From positions 1,054,001 through 1,118,000 of the forward strand of contig NZ_CP021455.1 of NCBI RefSeq assembly GCF_002158865.1: DNA of 64,000 nucleotides. Direction: 5' to 3'. The notes beneath the pieces were generated by a model. It had not been told where the DNA came from. It searched no databases and saw nothing but the letters and a program-made list of their open reading frames with translations. A program made the position numbers and the translations under genes. This stretch comes from Comamonas serinivorans. GTDB lineage: Bacteria > Pseudomonadota > Gammaproteobacteria > Burkholderiales > Burkholderiaceae_C. Positions 18,104 to 26,513 of this stretch are shown here, piece by piece (positions within the stretch are counted from its first letter, which is position 1; every line of letters begins with the position of its first letter).

Positions 18104-18613
18104 TCAGGCCGGCTGCGCCGCGCCGGTGTGGCGCAGCCAGTGCCCGTCCACGTAGTCGGCCTGGGTGTCCTGGCCATCGCAGGCCAGCACCTGGTACACG
18201 CTGCCTGCATCGGCGGCGTCTCCAGGCAGGTGCGACGGCTCGTGGTCGTACAGCTCGAAAAAGCGCATGAACAGGTCGGCGATCTCCTGCTGGAAATGCG
18301 CGTCGTTGTTCAGGTGGTCGACGATGGAGCAGATGTTGACCTGCTGGTGGCGCTGCGCGTCGTGCTCCAGCGTGGGCTGGGTCTGGATGACGTCGCCGAT
18401 CTTCAGGGCCGCGGCCATCAGACGCGCCTGGTCGGCGCAGGCCGGAAAGCCGGGTTGGCTGTCGCTGGCCGTGGCCGTCAGCAGCTGCCACTCGGGCGCC
18501 TTGCCGACGACCTTCAGGTAGGCGACGTTGCCGCGTGCGACCACGTAGCGTTCGTTGCGGGTGGGCTTGCGCGGGGCGCGGGGTTTGGGTTGCGGGGCGG
18601 GCTGGTCCGACAT
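18104..18613 (-). CDS. Conserved-looking hypothetical protein
   Basis: A 169-residue soluble protein of no family I recognise. It starts with a Pro/Lys-rich basic leader (QPKPRAPRKPTRNERY), then a compact mixed region (VVARGNVAYLKVVGKAPEWQ), and a C-terminal acidic part rich in His and Asp (HLNNDAHFQQEIADLFMRFF). No signal peptide or membrane segment is seen. Codon use matches the neighbours and antisense frames are worse, so it is probably real. It lies upstream of map in the same direction with a 219-bp gap. Confidence 0.65.
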   Translation of the reverse strand: MSDQPAPQPKPRAPRKPTRNERYVVARGNVAYLKVVGKAPEWQLLTATASDSQPGFPACADQARLMAAALKIGDVIQTQPTLEHDAQRHQQVNICSIVDHLNNDAHFQQEIADLFMRFFELYDHEPSHLPGDAADAGSVYQVLACDGQDTQADYVDGHWLRHTGAAQPA

Positions 18614-18813
18614 GGAATCTGGTGCGCTGGCGCGGCGGGCTGAGCGGGGAGGGGCGAAGGCGGGTATTTTAGGTTTCGTCGGCGCCGGCTTTGGCACCGT
18701 CCAAGCGCTGGCCGACCTGTGGGGCGTGCAGCGGGCGGGCCATTCAAGGCCCGCGTCGCTGCTGCGGCTCATGTCCGGGTGTGGATGCATTCACCTGCGG
18801 TGACTCAGCCCGG

Positions 18814-19977
18814 TCAGACCCAACCGCGGGATGCCAGCTGCGCCCAGCGCTCGGGCGTCAGCCTGGCCTTCAAGGCCTTCAGTGGATCGATGTCGCCCGT
18901 GTTGTCGGCCATCAGCGTGACAAAGTCCGCCGTCAAAAGCAGGCCGGTCTGCCGGGCCAGGACTTCCAACTCGGGCACCACGGCTTTGAGCACGCGCATG
19001 GCCGACGCATCGCTGTGCCGCATGCCCATCAGCTGGCTGTGCAGCAGGCAGGCTTCGCGCAGGGCCTGGTGCTCGGGGCCGTCGAACCACAGTTCGTGGT
19101 CCGCCCCATCGCCGCGAATCTCGTCGGGCGCCCACAGGTCATGGGGGACGTCCTCGCCAGCTGCCACGATCCGCTGGCGGTAGGACTCGGTGCCCCAGAC
19201 CAGGAACGGCGGCCAGGCGGCTGGCACGTCCTCGTGGGTGAAGCAGAGGAACAGCGCATAGAGCGGCACATCGCGCGGGATGCGCCCGAGCGCGGCCGGC
19301 AGGGCCTGTAGCAGCAAGGCCTGAACGCGGGCCTCCACGGTCTTCAGGGTGTCGCCCTTGGGCAGGCGCAGGTACATCAGGCGGTCGTGGCCGGGCTTGG
19401 GCTGGCCATGCACATCGAGGTATTGCAGGTCGATGCGCGAGAGCCTGCCGTCGGCGTCGTAGCCGTAGGCGTACTGGTTGGACCACGTGGGCTCGCCGTC
19501 GCGCCAGTTGCGGCTCACGCTGCGCAACAGCTGCCGCCCCTCGGCATCCCAGACGTGCTCGGTGTCCATGCCGCGTTGGCCCGCGTGGAGGTGGTCGGCC
19601 ACCAGGCGCCCGCCGGCGTAGCGGTTCAGGCGCACGTTGTCGATGCCGTGGCCGTACCAGCCGATGGTCGTGCAGTGTCCCGCTTCGTGCAGCAGCACCT
19701 GTTCGCGCCGCTGACCTTCCAGCTCCAACACGATGCGGCCTTGCGCATCCAGCCCATGGTGCACGTGCTCGGCCGGCCTGGCCTGGTCATCGGCCAGCCA
19801 GCGCGGCGCGGGGCCGCCATACAGCTCGCGTGCGAATGGCGCGTCAAAGCTCATCGACGCCGTTGCCCAACGCCAGCTGACGACCTGTTGGTGCGTCTGG
19901 GCCAGCAAGGCCTGAAAGCGGGCCCTGTCGGCATAGGCCGCGTAGAGCCGGTTGATCGGATCGTTGTGGCTGCCCAC
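18814..19977 (-). CDS. Hypothetical protein with one YD-like motif
   Basis: A 387-residue soluble protein with no family I can name. The GTG start is chosen because AGGGAGG lies just before it; the frame continues open far upstream, but only as antisense of purL. Aromatic-rich segments stand out (YAYGYDADGRLSRIDLQY resembles a single Rhs/YD repeat; FLCFTHEDVPAAWPPFLVWG). The N-terminal half has short strands such as RIVLELEGQRREQVLLHEAG, again reminiscent of YD-type proteins, which could reflect an immunity or Rhs-associated origin; no toxin or Rhs gene is nearby. A DUF-like family is the likely home. Confidence 0.7.
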   Translation of the reverse strand: MGSHNDPINRLYAAYADRARFQALLAQTHQQVVSWRWATASMSFDAPFARELYGGPAPRWLADDQARPAEHVHHGLDAQGRIVLELEGQRREQVLLHEAGHCTTIGWYGHGIDNVRLNRYAGGRLVADHLHAGQRGMDTEHVWDAEGRQLLRSVSRNWRDGEPTWSNQYAYGYDADGRLSRIDLQYLDVHGQPKPGHDRLMYLRLPKGDTLKTVEARVQALLLQALPAALGRIPRDVPLYALFLCFTHEDVPAAWPPFLVWGTESYRQRIVAAGEDVPHDLWAPDEIRGDGADHELWFDGPEHQALREACLLHSQLMGMRHSDASAMRVLKAVVPELEVLARQTGLLLTADFVTLMADNTGDIDPLKALKARLTPERWAQLASRGWV

Positions 19978-20098
19978 GCGGCCCTCCCTGAAGTCTGTTT
20001 CGCGCCCATTGTGCGGGCGCGGGGTCGGGGACGGCCTGCCCCGCTTAAAATACGGGCTTACCCCAATTGGCTGACTTGCCGCGCAGCATGATGTGTGG

Positions 20099-20150
20099 GC
20101 AGTATCCGGTGTGTGTCGTTGAATTTCAGACGGCAGGCGCGGCATAGTCC
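20099..20150. repeat. Dispersed palindrome, copy 6
   Basis: GCAGTATCCGG and GGCATAGTCC outer parts, TGTCGTT and GACGGCA inner parts, with several mismatches. It lies in the purL leader, about 90 bp before its start; one of the few copies placed upstream rather than downstream of a gene. Confidence 0.75.
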
Positions 20151-20241
20151 ACATGAATGGCCAGTTGGGAGGCAGCTGACAACCCCAGACCTGTGAACAG
20201 CGGTGTGCGCCCGGCCCACGCCGCCCAACCGACGGCCCACC

Positions 20242-23200
20242 GTGTCCAACACCATTCACCACTTCGCGGGCGGCAACGCCCTGAGCGCGTTCCGCATCCA
20301 GCAACTGCTGCCCAAGCTGCAGGCGATTGCGCCGACCATCACGGGGCTGTCGGCCCGTTTTGAGCACCTGGTGCGCTTTGCCGGCGCGCCTTCGGCCGAG
20401 CAGCTGCAGCAGGTGCAGGCGCTGCTGACCTACGGCCCGGCCCATGCCGTGCCGGAGGGGCAGAAGGCCAGCGCCGAGCTGGTGGTGGCGCCGCGCTTGG
20501 GCACGGTGTCGCCCTGGGCTTCGAAAGCGACCGACATCGCGCGCAACTGCGGGCTGCCGGTGCAGCGCGTGGAGCGCGTGACGCGCTACGTGCTGGGCCT
20601 GAAGACCGGCTTGCTGGGCAAGGCCGCGCAACTGGGCGAGGACCAGCTGGCGCAGGTCGCCGCCTTGCTGCACGACCGCATGACGGAAAGCGTGCTGCCC
20701 AGCGTGCAGGCGGCCGAGGCGCTGTTCACCGAGTTGGTGGCCGAGCCCATGCAGCAGGTTGATGTGCTGGGCGGCGGCCAGGCCGCGCTGGAGCGCGCCA
20801 ACACCGAGTGGGGCCTGGCGCTGGCCGCCGACGAGATCGACTACCTGGTGACCAACTTCACCAAGCTGGGTCGCAACCCCACCGACGTGGAGCTCATGAT
20901 GTTCGCGCAGGCGAACTCGGAGCACTGCCGCCACAAGATCTTCAACGCGCAGTTCACCATCGACGGCGTGGCGCAGGACAAGAGCCTGTTCGGCATGATC
21001 CGCCACACCGAGCAGCAAAGCCCGCAGCACACCGTCATCGCCTATGCCGACAACGCCTCGGTGATGGAAGGCCACACGGTGGAGGTGTTCGACGCCAAGA
21101 CGCCGGTGGCCGCCGGTGCCACGGGCGAGGCCAGCTACCAGAAGGCCAGCGAGCTGCGCCACGTGCTGATGAAGGTCGAGACGCACAACCACCCGACGGC
21201 GATCTCGCCGTTCCCGGGGGCCTCGACCGGCGCGGGCGGTGAGATCCGCGACGAAGGCGCGACCGGCCGCGGCTCGCGTCCCAAGGCCGGGCTGACGGGG
21301 TTCACCGTGTCCAAGCTGTGGCCCACCGAGGCCGACATCGGCAAGCCCGATCACCTCGCCAGTGCGCTGCAGATCATGACCGAGGGCCCGCTGGGCGGGG
21401 CCGCGTTCAACAACGAATTCGGCCGGCCCAACCTGCTGGGCTACTTCCGCGAGTACGAGCTGCCGGTGGGCGCGGGTGACGACGCCGTCGTGCGCGGCTA
21501 CCACAAGCCCATCATGATCGCGGGCGGCCTGGGCCACATCGACGCGCGCCTGACGAAGAAGATCGAGTTCGGCCCCGGCGCGCTGCTGATCCAGCTGGGC
21601 GGCCCCGGCATGCGCATCGGCATGGGCGGCGGTGCGGCCTCGTCGCTGGCCAGCGGTGCCAATGCGGCGCACCTCGATTTCGATTCGGTGCAGCGCGGCA
21701 ACCCCGAGATCGAGCGCCGTGCGCAAGAGGTCATCACCGCCTGCCAGGCCATGGCCGACGCCAACCCCATCCTGGCCATCCATGACGTGGGCGCGGGCGG
21801 CCTGTCCAACGCCTTCCCCGAGCTGACCAACGACGCCGGCCGGGGCGCCACCTTCGACCTGCGCGCCGTGCCGCTCGAGGAATCCGGCCTGGCCCCCAAG
21901 GAGATCTGGAGCAACGAAAGCCAGGAACGCTATGTGCTGGCGATCGCGCCCGAATCGCTGCCGCTGTTCGAAGCGATCTGCGCGCGCGAGCGCTGCCCCT
22001 TTGCCGTCATCGGTCAGGCCACCGAGGCACGCGAACTCAAGCTGGTCGATTCGGCTGACCAAGCAGCAGTACCGCAGCCTGTCGACGTGCCCATGGACGT
22101 GTTGCTGGGTAAACCCCCCAAGATGCACCGCGACGTGGCGACCGTGCAGCGCCGCTTCACGCCGCTCAAGCTCGACGACGTGAAGCTGCAGGACGCGGTG
22201 ATCGCCGTGCTGTCGCACCCCACGGTGGCCAGCAAGCGCTTCCTCATCACCATTGGCGATCGCGCCGTGGGCGGCCTGACGCACCGCGACCAGATGGTGG
22301 GCCCCTGGCAGGTGCCGGTGGCCGATTGCGCCGTGACGCTGGCCGACTTCGCCGGCTTTGCGGGCGAGGCCATGAGCATGGGCGAGCGCACGCCGCTGGC
22401 CGCGCTCGATGCGCCGGCGTCGGGCCGCATGGCCGTGGCCGAGGCCATCACCAACCTGCTGGCCGCGCCCATCGAGCTGCCGCGCGTCAAGCTGTCGGCC
22501 AACTGGATGGCCGCCTGTGGCGAGCCCGGCGAGGACGCCGCGCTGTACGCCACCGTGCAGGCCGTGGGCATGGAGCTGTGCCCGCAGCTGGGCGTGTCCA
22601 TCCCCGTGGGCAAGGACAGCCTGTCCATGCGCACGCAATGGACCGGCGCCGACGGCCAGCCCAGGAAGGTGACGTCACCGGTCAGCCTGATCGCGACCGC
22701 GTTCGCCAGCGTGGGTGACGTGCGCGGCACGCTGACGCCGCAGCTGGCCCGCGATGGCGAGACCACGCTGGTGCTGATCGACCTGGGCCGTGGCCAGCAC
22801 CGGCTGGCGGGCTCGGTGTTCGCACAGACGCTGGGCCAGTCCGGCTGTCCCGAGGCCGACGGCGTGCCCGACCTGGACAACGCCCAGGACCTGGTCAAGC
22901 TCGTCGCCGCCATCAACGAGCTGCGCGCGCAAGGCCAGATCCTGGCCTACCACGACCGCAGCGACGGTGGCCTGCTGGCCGCCGCCGCCGAAATGGCCTT
23001 TGCGGGCCAGGTCGGCGTGGCGCTGAACATCGACATGCTGGTGACCGAGAGCGACGGCATCCACGACAGCCGCGCCGAATATGGCGATGCCAAGAACTGG
23101 GCGCAGCAGGTCAGCGCGCGGCGCGAGGAGCTGACGCTCAAGGCGCTGTTCGCCGAAGAGCTGGGCGTGCTGATCCAGGTGCCCACGGCCACGCGCAACC

Positions 23201-24300
23201 AGGTCATGCAGACGCTGCGCGCGCACGGGTTGTCGGCCTTCAGCCACTTCGTGGGCACCACGCGGCCGGCCAACGCCACCATCGACAAGAACAAGGGCGA
23301 GCTGGCCGTCTGGCGCGACACCAAAGAGGTGTTCTCGGCCAAGCTGCACGACCTCATGCAGGTCTGGGACACCGTGAGCTGGCAGATCGCGCGTGAGCGC
23401 GACAACCCGGCCTGCGCCGATCAGGAACACGCCAGCGTGGGCGAGCCGGGCGACCCTGGCCTGCAGTTCAAGCCCAGCTTCAACCTGGCCGAGGACGTGG
23501 CGGCGCCCTTCATCGCCACCGGCGTGCGGCCCAAGGTGGCCGTGCTGCGCGAGCAGGGCGTGAACTCGCACGTCGAAATGGCCTACGCCTTCCACGAAGC
23601 CGGCTTCCAGGCCGTGGACGTGCACATGACCGACCTGCAGACCGGCCGCGTCAACCTGGCGTCGTACCAGGGCCTGGTGGCCTGCGGCGGCTTCAGCTAT
23701 GGCGACACGCTGGGCGCGGGCATCGGCTGGGCGCGCTCCATCACCTTCAACGCGCAGCTGGCCGACCAGTTCAAGGCCTTCTTCGGCCGCGGTGACACCT
23801 TTGGCCTGGGCGTGTGCAACGGCTGCCAGATGTTTGCCGAGCTGGCCGAGATCATTCCCGGTGCCGAGCACTGGCCGCGCTTCACCACCAACCAGAGCGA
23901 GCGTTTCGAGGCCCGCCTGTCGCAGGTCGAGGTGCTGGCGTCACCCAGCCTGTTCTTCGCCGGCATGGCCGGCACGCAGCTGCCAATCGCCGTGGCCCAC
24001 GGCGAGGGCTTTGCCAACTTCTCGCAGCGCGGCAACGCGGCGCAGATCGACGCCGGCGGCCTGGCCGCCATGCGCTACGTGGACCACCAGGGCCAGCCCA
24101 CCGAGGCCTACCCGCTGAACCCCAACGGCAGCCCCGGCGGCCTGACGGCGGTGACCACGGCCGACGGCCGCTTCACGGCCATGATGCCGCACCCCGAGCG
24201 CGTGTTCCGCAACGTGCAGATGAGCTGGACGGCCGGCGACCCGAGCGCCCGCAGCCCCTGGATGCGCATCTGGCAGAACGCCCGCAAGTGGGTGGGTTGA
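20242..24300 (+). CDS. purL: Phosphoribosylformylglycinamidine synthase (single-chain PurL)
   Basis: A 1352-residue large PurL, catalysing ATP- and glutamine-dependent conversion of FGAR to FGAM in purine synthesis. Order: N-terminal PurS-like region, FGAM synthase core ([66 protein letters not shown]), and a C-terminal class I glutaminase with nucleophile Cys1192 ([11 protein letters not shown]) and the pair His1317/Glu1319 (MMPHPERVF). Start is the GTG giving [14 protein letters not shown]; the next upstream GTG adds residues with no family resemblance. Length suits beta- and gammaproteobacterial enzymes (about 1300-1350). Confidence 0.97.
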   Translation: MSNTIHHFAGGNALSAFRIQQLLPKLQAIAPTITGLSARFEHLVRFAGAPSAEQLQQVQALLTYGPAHAVPEGQKASAELVVAPRLGTVSPWASKATDIARNCGLPVQRVERVTRYVLGLKTGLLGKAAQLGEDQLAQVAALLHDRMTESVLPSVQAAEALFTELVAEPMQQVDVLGGGQAALERANTEWGLALAADEIDYLVTNFTKLGRNPTDVELMMFAQANSEHCRHKIFNAQFTIDGVAQDKSLFGMIRHTEQQSPQHTVIAYADNASVMEGHTVEVFDAKTPVAAGATGEASYQKASELRHVLMKVETHNHPTAISPFPGASTGAGGEIRDEGATGRGSRPKAGLTGFTVSKLWPTEADIGKPDHLASALQIMTEGPLGGAAFNNEFGRPNLLGYFREYELPVGAGDDAVVRGYHKPIMIAGGLGHIDARLTKKIEFGPGALLIQLGGPGMRIGMGGGAASSLASGANAAHLDFDSVQRGNPEIERRAQEVITACQAMADANPILAIHDVGAGGLSNAFPELTNDAGRGATFDLRAVPLEESGLAPKEIWSNESQERYVLAIAPESLPLFEAICARERCPFAVIGQATEARELKLVDSADQAAVPQPVDVPMDVLLGKPPKMHRDVATVQRRFTPLKLDDVKLQDAVIAVLSHPTVASKRFLITIGDRAVGGLTHRDQMVGPWQVPVADCAVTLADFAGFAGEAMSMGERTPLAALDAPASGRMAVAEAITNLLAAPIELPRVKLSANWMAACGEPGEDAALYATVQAVGMELCPQLGVSIPVGKDSLSMRTQWTGADGQPRKVTSPVSLIATAFASVGDVRGTLTPQLARDGETTLVLIDLGRGQHRLAGSVFAQTLGQSGCPEADGVPDLDNAQDLVKLVAAINELRAQGQILAYHDRSDGGLLAAAAEMAFAGQVGVALNIDMLVTESDGIHDSRAEYGDAKNWAQQVSARREELTLKALFAEELGVLIQVPTATRNQVMQTLRAHGLSAFSHFVGTTRPANATIDKNKGELAVWRDTKEVFSAKLHDLMQVWDTVSWQIARERDNPACADQEHASVGEPGDPGLQFKPSFNLAEDVAAPFIATGVRPKVAVLREQGVNSHVEMAYAFHEAGFQAVDVHMTDLQTGRVNLASYQGLVACGGFSYGDTLGAGIGWARSITFNAQLADQFKAFFGRGDTFGLGVCNGCQMFAELAEIIPGAEHWPRFTTNQSERFEARLSQVEVLASPSLFFAGMAGTQLPIAVAHGEGFANFSQRGNAAQIDAGGLAAMRYVDHQGQPTEAYPLNPNGSPGGLTAVTTADGRFTAMMPHPERVFRNVQMSWTAGDPSARSPWMRIWQNARKWVG

Positions 24301-24640
24301 GGCGTTGAATGGGGGTATGCATCGATTGCCGTGTTCAGGGTAACGGCGAGGGGTGCATACTGCCTTGATCGCGAGATGCCGGTTGCCCCTGTGCGTGGCC
24401 GACATGCGTGAGCAAGTTGGGCTCCAGCCTATGCCCTGTGGCCGCCAGCCTGGGTCAAGCGTGGCGGCATCACCGACGCGGCCGCGGCATCGCCTGAACC
24501 GCGAGGTATGGCATGACATCAGGACCTTTGACGGGCGTTCGCGTCGACGCAACGCAGGCCACAAGCCGGGGACGCTGGGCTGAGGGGCCGTGGAACGGGA
24601 AACTGGCCGCCTCAGCCCATGCGCTGCGGTCGATCCGCCG
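24301..24640. other. Gene-free interval after purL
   Basis: A convergent spacer between purL and the NTF2-like gene. Apart from the palindrome at its left end, only short unsupported frames are seen. Confidence 0.5.
24311..24363. repeat. Dispersed palindrome, copy 7
   Basis: GGGTATGCA pairs with TGCATACTG, and ATTGCCGT with AACGGCGA. It begins 10 bp after the purL stop. Confidence 0.9.
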
Positions 24641-25114
24641 TCACGGGCCGATGGCAGTCGTCGGCAGGGCGCGCATGGACCAGATGACCCAGCTGCCCGC
24701 CCGGCGGACCAGCAGGTAGCTGTTAAGGCCCTCCACCAGCGGCAGCACGCCTGCGGCGGTGTGCACCCCCGTCATCGCGAACGAGGCCTCGGCCACCGCC
24801 ACCTCGTCGGTGACGAAGCGGATGCGCTGCACCACGGTGGCGGTGATGGCGGCCGTGCGGTAGACGCCCTGCCGCTGCGCCAGGTAGAGGCGCAGGATCT
24901 CGTCCCGGCCCTGGGCGGTCTTGCCTGTGGCGCTGGTCAGCTCGGCCTCGACCGCGAGCAGCCGGCTGTAGCCGGCCACATCCTGGGCATTCCAGGCCAA
25001 TCGACGGGCCTCGATCAGGTCACGGATCTGGGCTTCTGCGTGCTGCAAGGCGTCGGGGGGCGATGCCGCCGCGGCAGCAGTGCGGTCGGCATGCTGTGCG
25101 TTCGGGCATGTCAT
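24641..25114 (-). CDS. SnoaL/NTF2-like protein (SgcJ/EcaC or DUF4440 type)
   Basis: A 157-residue protein with the cone-shaped alpha+beta (NTF2-like) pattern: an N-terminal helix pair (EAQIRDLIEARRLAWNAQDV) followed by strands TAAITATVVQRIRFVTDEVA, EASFAMTG, and the end SYLLVRRAGSWVIWSMRA, which matches the DUF4440/SgcJ family ending. An ATG with GGAG eight bases upstream is used; an alternative GTG overlaps the stop of the preceding gene and would add nine residues. It follows the enolase-superfamily gene, probably in one operon. Substrate or ligand is unknown. Confidence 0.75.
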   Translation of the reverse strand: MTCPNAQHADRTAAAAASPPDALQHAEAQIRDLIEARRLAWNAQDVAGYSRLLAVEAELTSATGKTAQGRDEILRLYLAQRQGVYRTAAITATVVQRIRFVTDEVAVAEASFAMTGVHTAAGVLPLVEGLNSYLLVRRAGSWVIWSMRALPTTAIGP

Positions 25115-25137
25115 GGAGGCCACTCCGGCAGGCTGTG

Positions 25138-26244
25138 TCACAGGTCGATGCGGTAGGCATCGACCGCGTCCCAGTTGAAGCGAAACCCCACGCCCGGGCC
25201 TTGTGGCAGATCGACCAGGCCGTCGCTGCCCAGCGTCATGCGTTCGTGGAACAGGGGCTCGAACCAGGGCATGTGTTCGGCATAGAGGGCATGGGGGGCC
25301 GAGGCCACGAGGTGCAGGCTGTGCTCGGTGAAGATGTGGGGCGCGACCGGGATGTCGAGCGTGGCCAGGTACGCCATGGCTTTGCGCATCTCGGTGTAGC
25401 CGCCCATGCGCTGCAGGTCCGGCATCATGATGTCGGCCGCGCCCGCTTCCACCATGGCGCGTACGCCGTATCGCGTGTATTCGGTTTCACCGTTGGCGAT
25501 GGGGGTGTCCAGGGCCTTGGCCAATGCGGCGGTTTCCTGGTGGCACCAGGTGGGCATCGGCTCTTCGAACCAGGCCAGGTCGAAGGGCTCCAGCGCCCGG
25601 GCCAGGCGCAAGGCGGCGGTGGCCGACAGGCTTTGGTTGGCGTCGGCCATGAGCGTGAAGTCGGGGCCGATGACGTCGCGCACGGCCTCGACCCGGGCGA
25701 CATCGTCTTGCCAGCGCGCCGAGCCCAGGCGCATCTTCATCGCTTTGAACCCCTGGGCCACGAATCCCGCGGCTTCGCGGCGCAGCTCATCCACATCGGC
25801 CGACAGCCACAGCCCCGCGCTGGCATACACCGGCACCCGGTCCCGGCAGGCACCGAACAGCTTGTACAGCGGCCGCTCGGCCGATTGGCCGATCAGGTCC
25901 CAGCACGCGATGTCCAGCGGGTTCATCGCCAGCACCGCCACACCGGCCTGGCCATAGAAGTTGAGCGACCGCAGCATCTCCGCCCACAGGGCTTCCACGT
26001 CGTGCGGGTCGCGGCCGATGAGGTGGCCCTTGAGGCTGGCGCACATCTGCGCGATGGCCCGCAGCTTGGCCGGGTCGAAGCAAAAGCCATAGCCCTCGCC
26101 GGTCAAGCCCGCGTCGGTGTCGACGCTGACCATCAAGGTTGCCGCGCTGGCGATCTCGTGAATGGCGGTTCGAAGCGGCTTGGGCAGGGGCAGTTCGATG
26201 GCGGCGATGCGCACGTCGGTGATGCGCAGGGGTGCAGGGCTCAT
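25138..26244 (-). CDS. Enolase-superfamily enzyme, mandelate racemase/muconate lactonizing type
   Basis: A 368-residue (beta/alpha)7-beta barrel enzyme that abstracts a proton alpha to a carboxylate. Metal ligands are Asp in LMADANQSL, Glu in AWFEEPMP and Glu in NGETEYT. The general bases are Lys in KAMKMRLG and the Asp/His dyad (PDLQRMGG and VAPHIFTEH), placing it in the mandelate racemase subgroup, which includes sugar-acid dehydratases and racemases. The start ATG follows GAGGACG. The gene stop overlaps or abuts the NTF2-like gene. Exact substrate cannot be told. Confidence 0.9.
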   Translation of the reverse strand: MSPAPLRITDVRIAAIELPLPKPLRTAIHEIASAATLMVSVDTDAGLTGEGYGFCFDPAKLRAIAQMCASLKGHLIGRDPHDVEALWAEMLRSLNFYGQAGVAVLAMNPLDIACWDLIGQSAERPLYKLFGACRDRVPVYASAGLWLSADVDELRREAAGFVAQGFKAMKMRLGSARWQDDVARVEAVRDVIGPDFTLMADANQSLSATAALRLARALEPFDLAWFEEPMPTWCHQETAALAKALDTPIANGETEYTRYGVRAMVEAGAADIMMPDLQRMGGYTEMRKAMAYLATLDIPVAPHIFTEHSLHLVASAPHALYAEHMPWFEPLFHERMTLGSDGLVDLPQGPGVGFRFNWDAVDAYRIDL

Positions 26245-26513
26245 GGATGTGACGTCCTCAACAGGAATTCCCGCGAGCAAGTGCCATGGGAGGTGCCCGA
26301 CTTGTACCCCAAGCCCCCAAGCGCGCAGTTCATGCAGGTGACTTGCACGCACGCCGACCGGTCGGGTGCCTGGTGACGAGGTGCACAGGTGATGGATGCC
26401 GCAGGCGCCACCGCCACGGGCCATGGCCAGCGGGGCACCTGACCGGTTGTGCTGGGCGTGGCCCTGCCGGTCCACCGCGCCAGCGCGGCGCTGGCGTGGA
26501 CACACACCGGGCT

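Noticed and set aside
18814..22638. A long minus-strand frame through most of purL
   Set aside because: It is the third-position shadow of a high-GC gene; purL is strongly supported on the other strand. Only the part after the GTG near 19977 has a ribosome-binding site.
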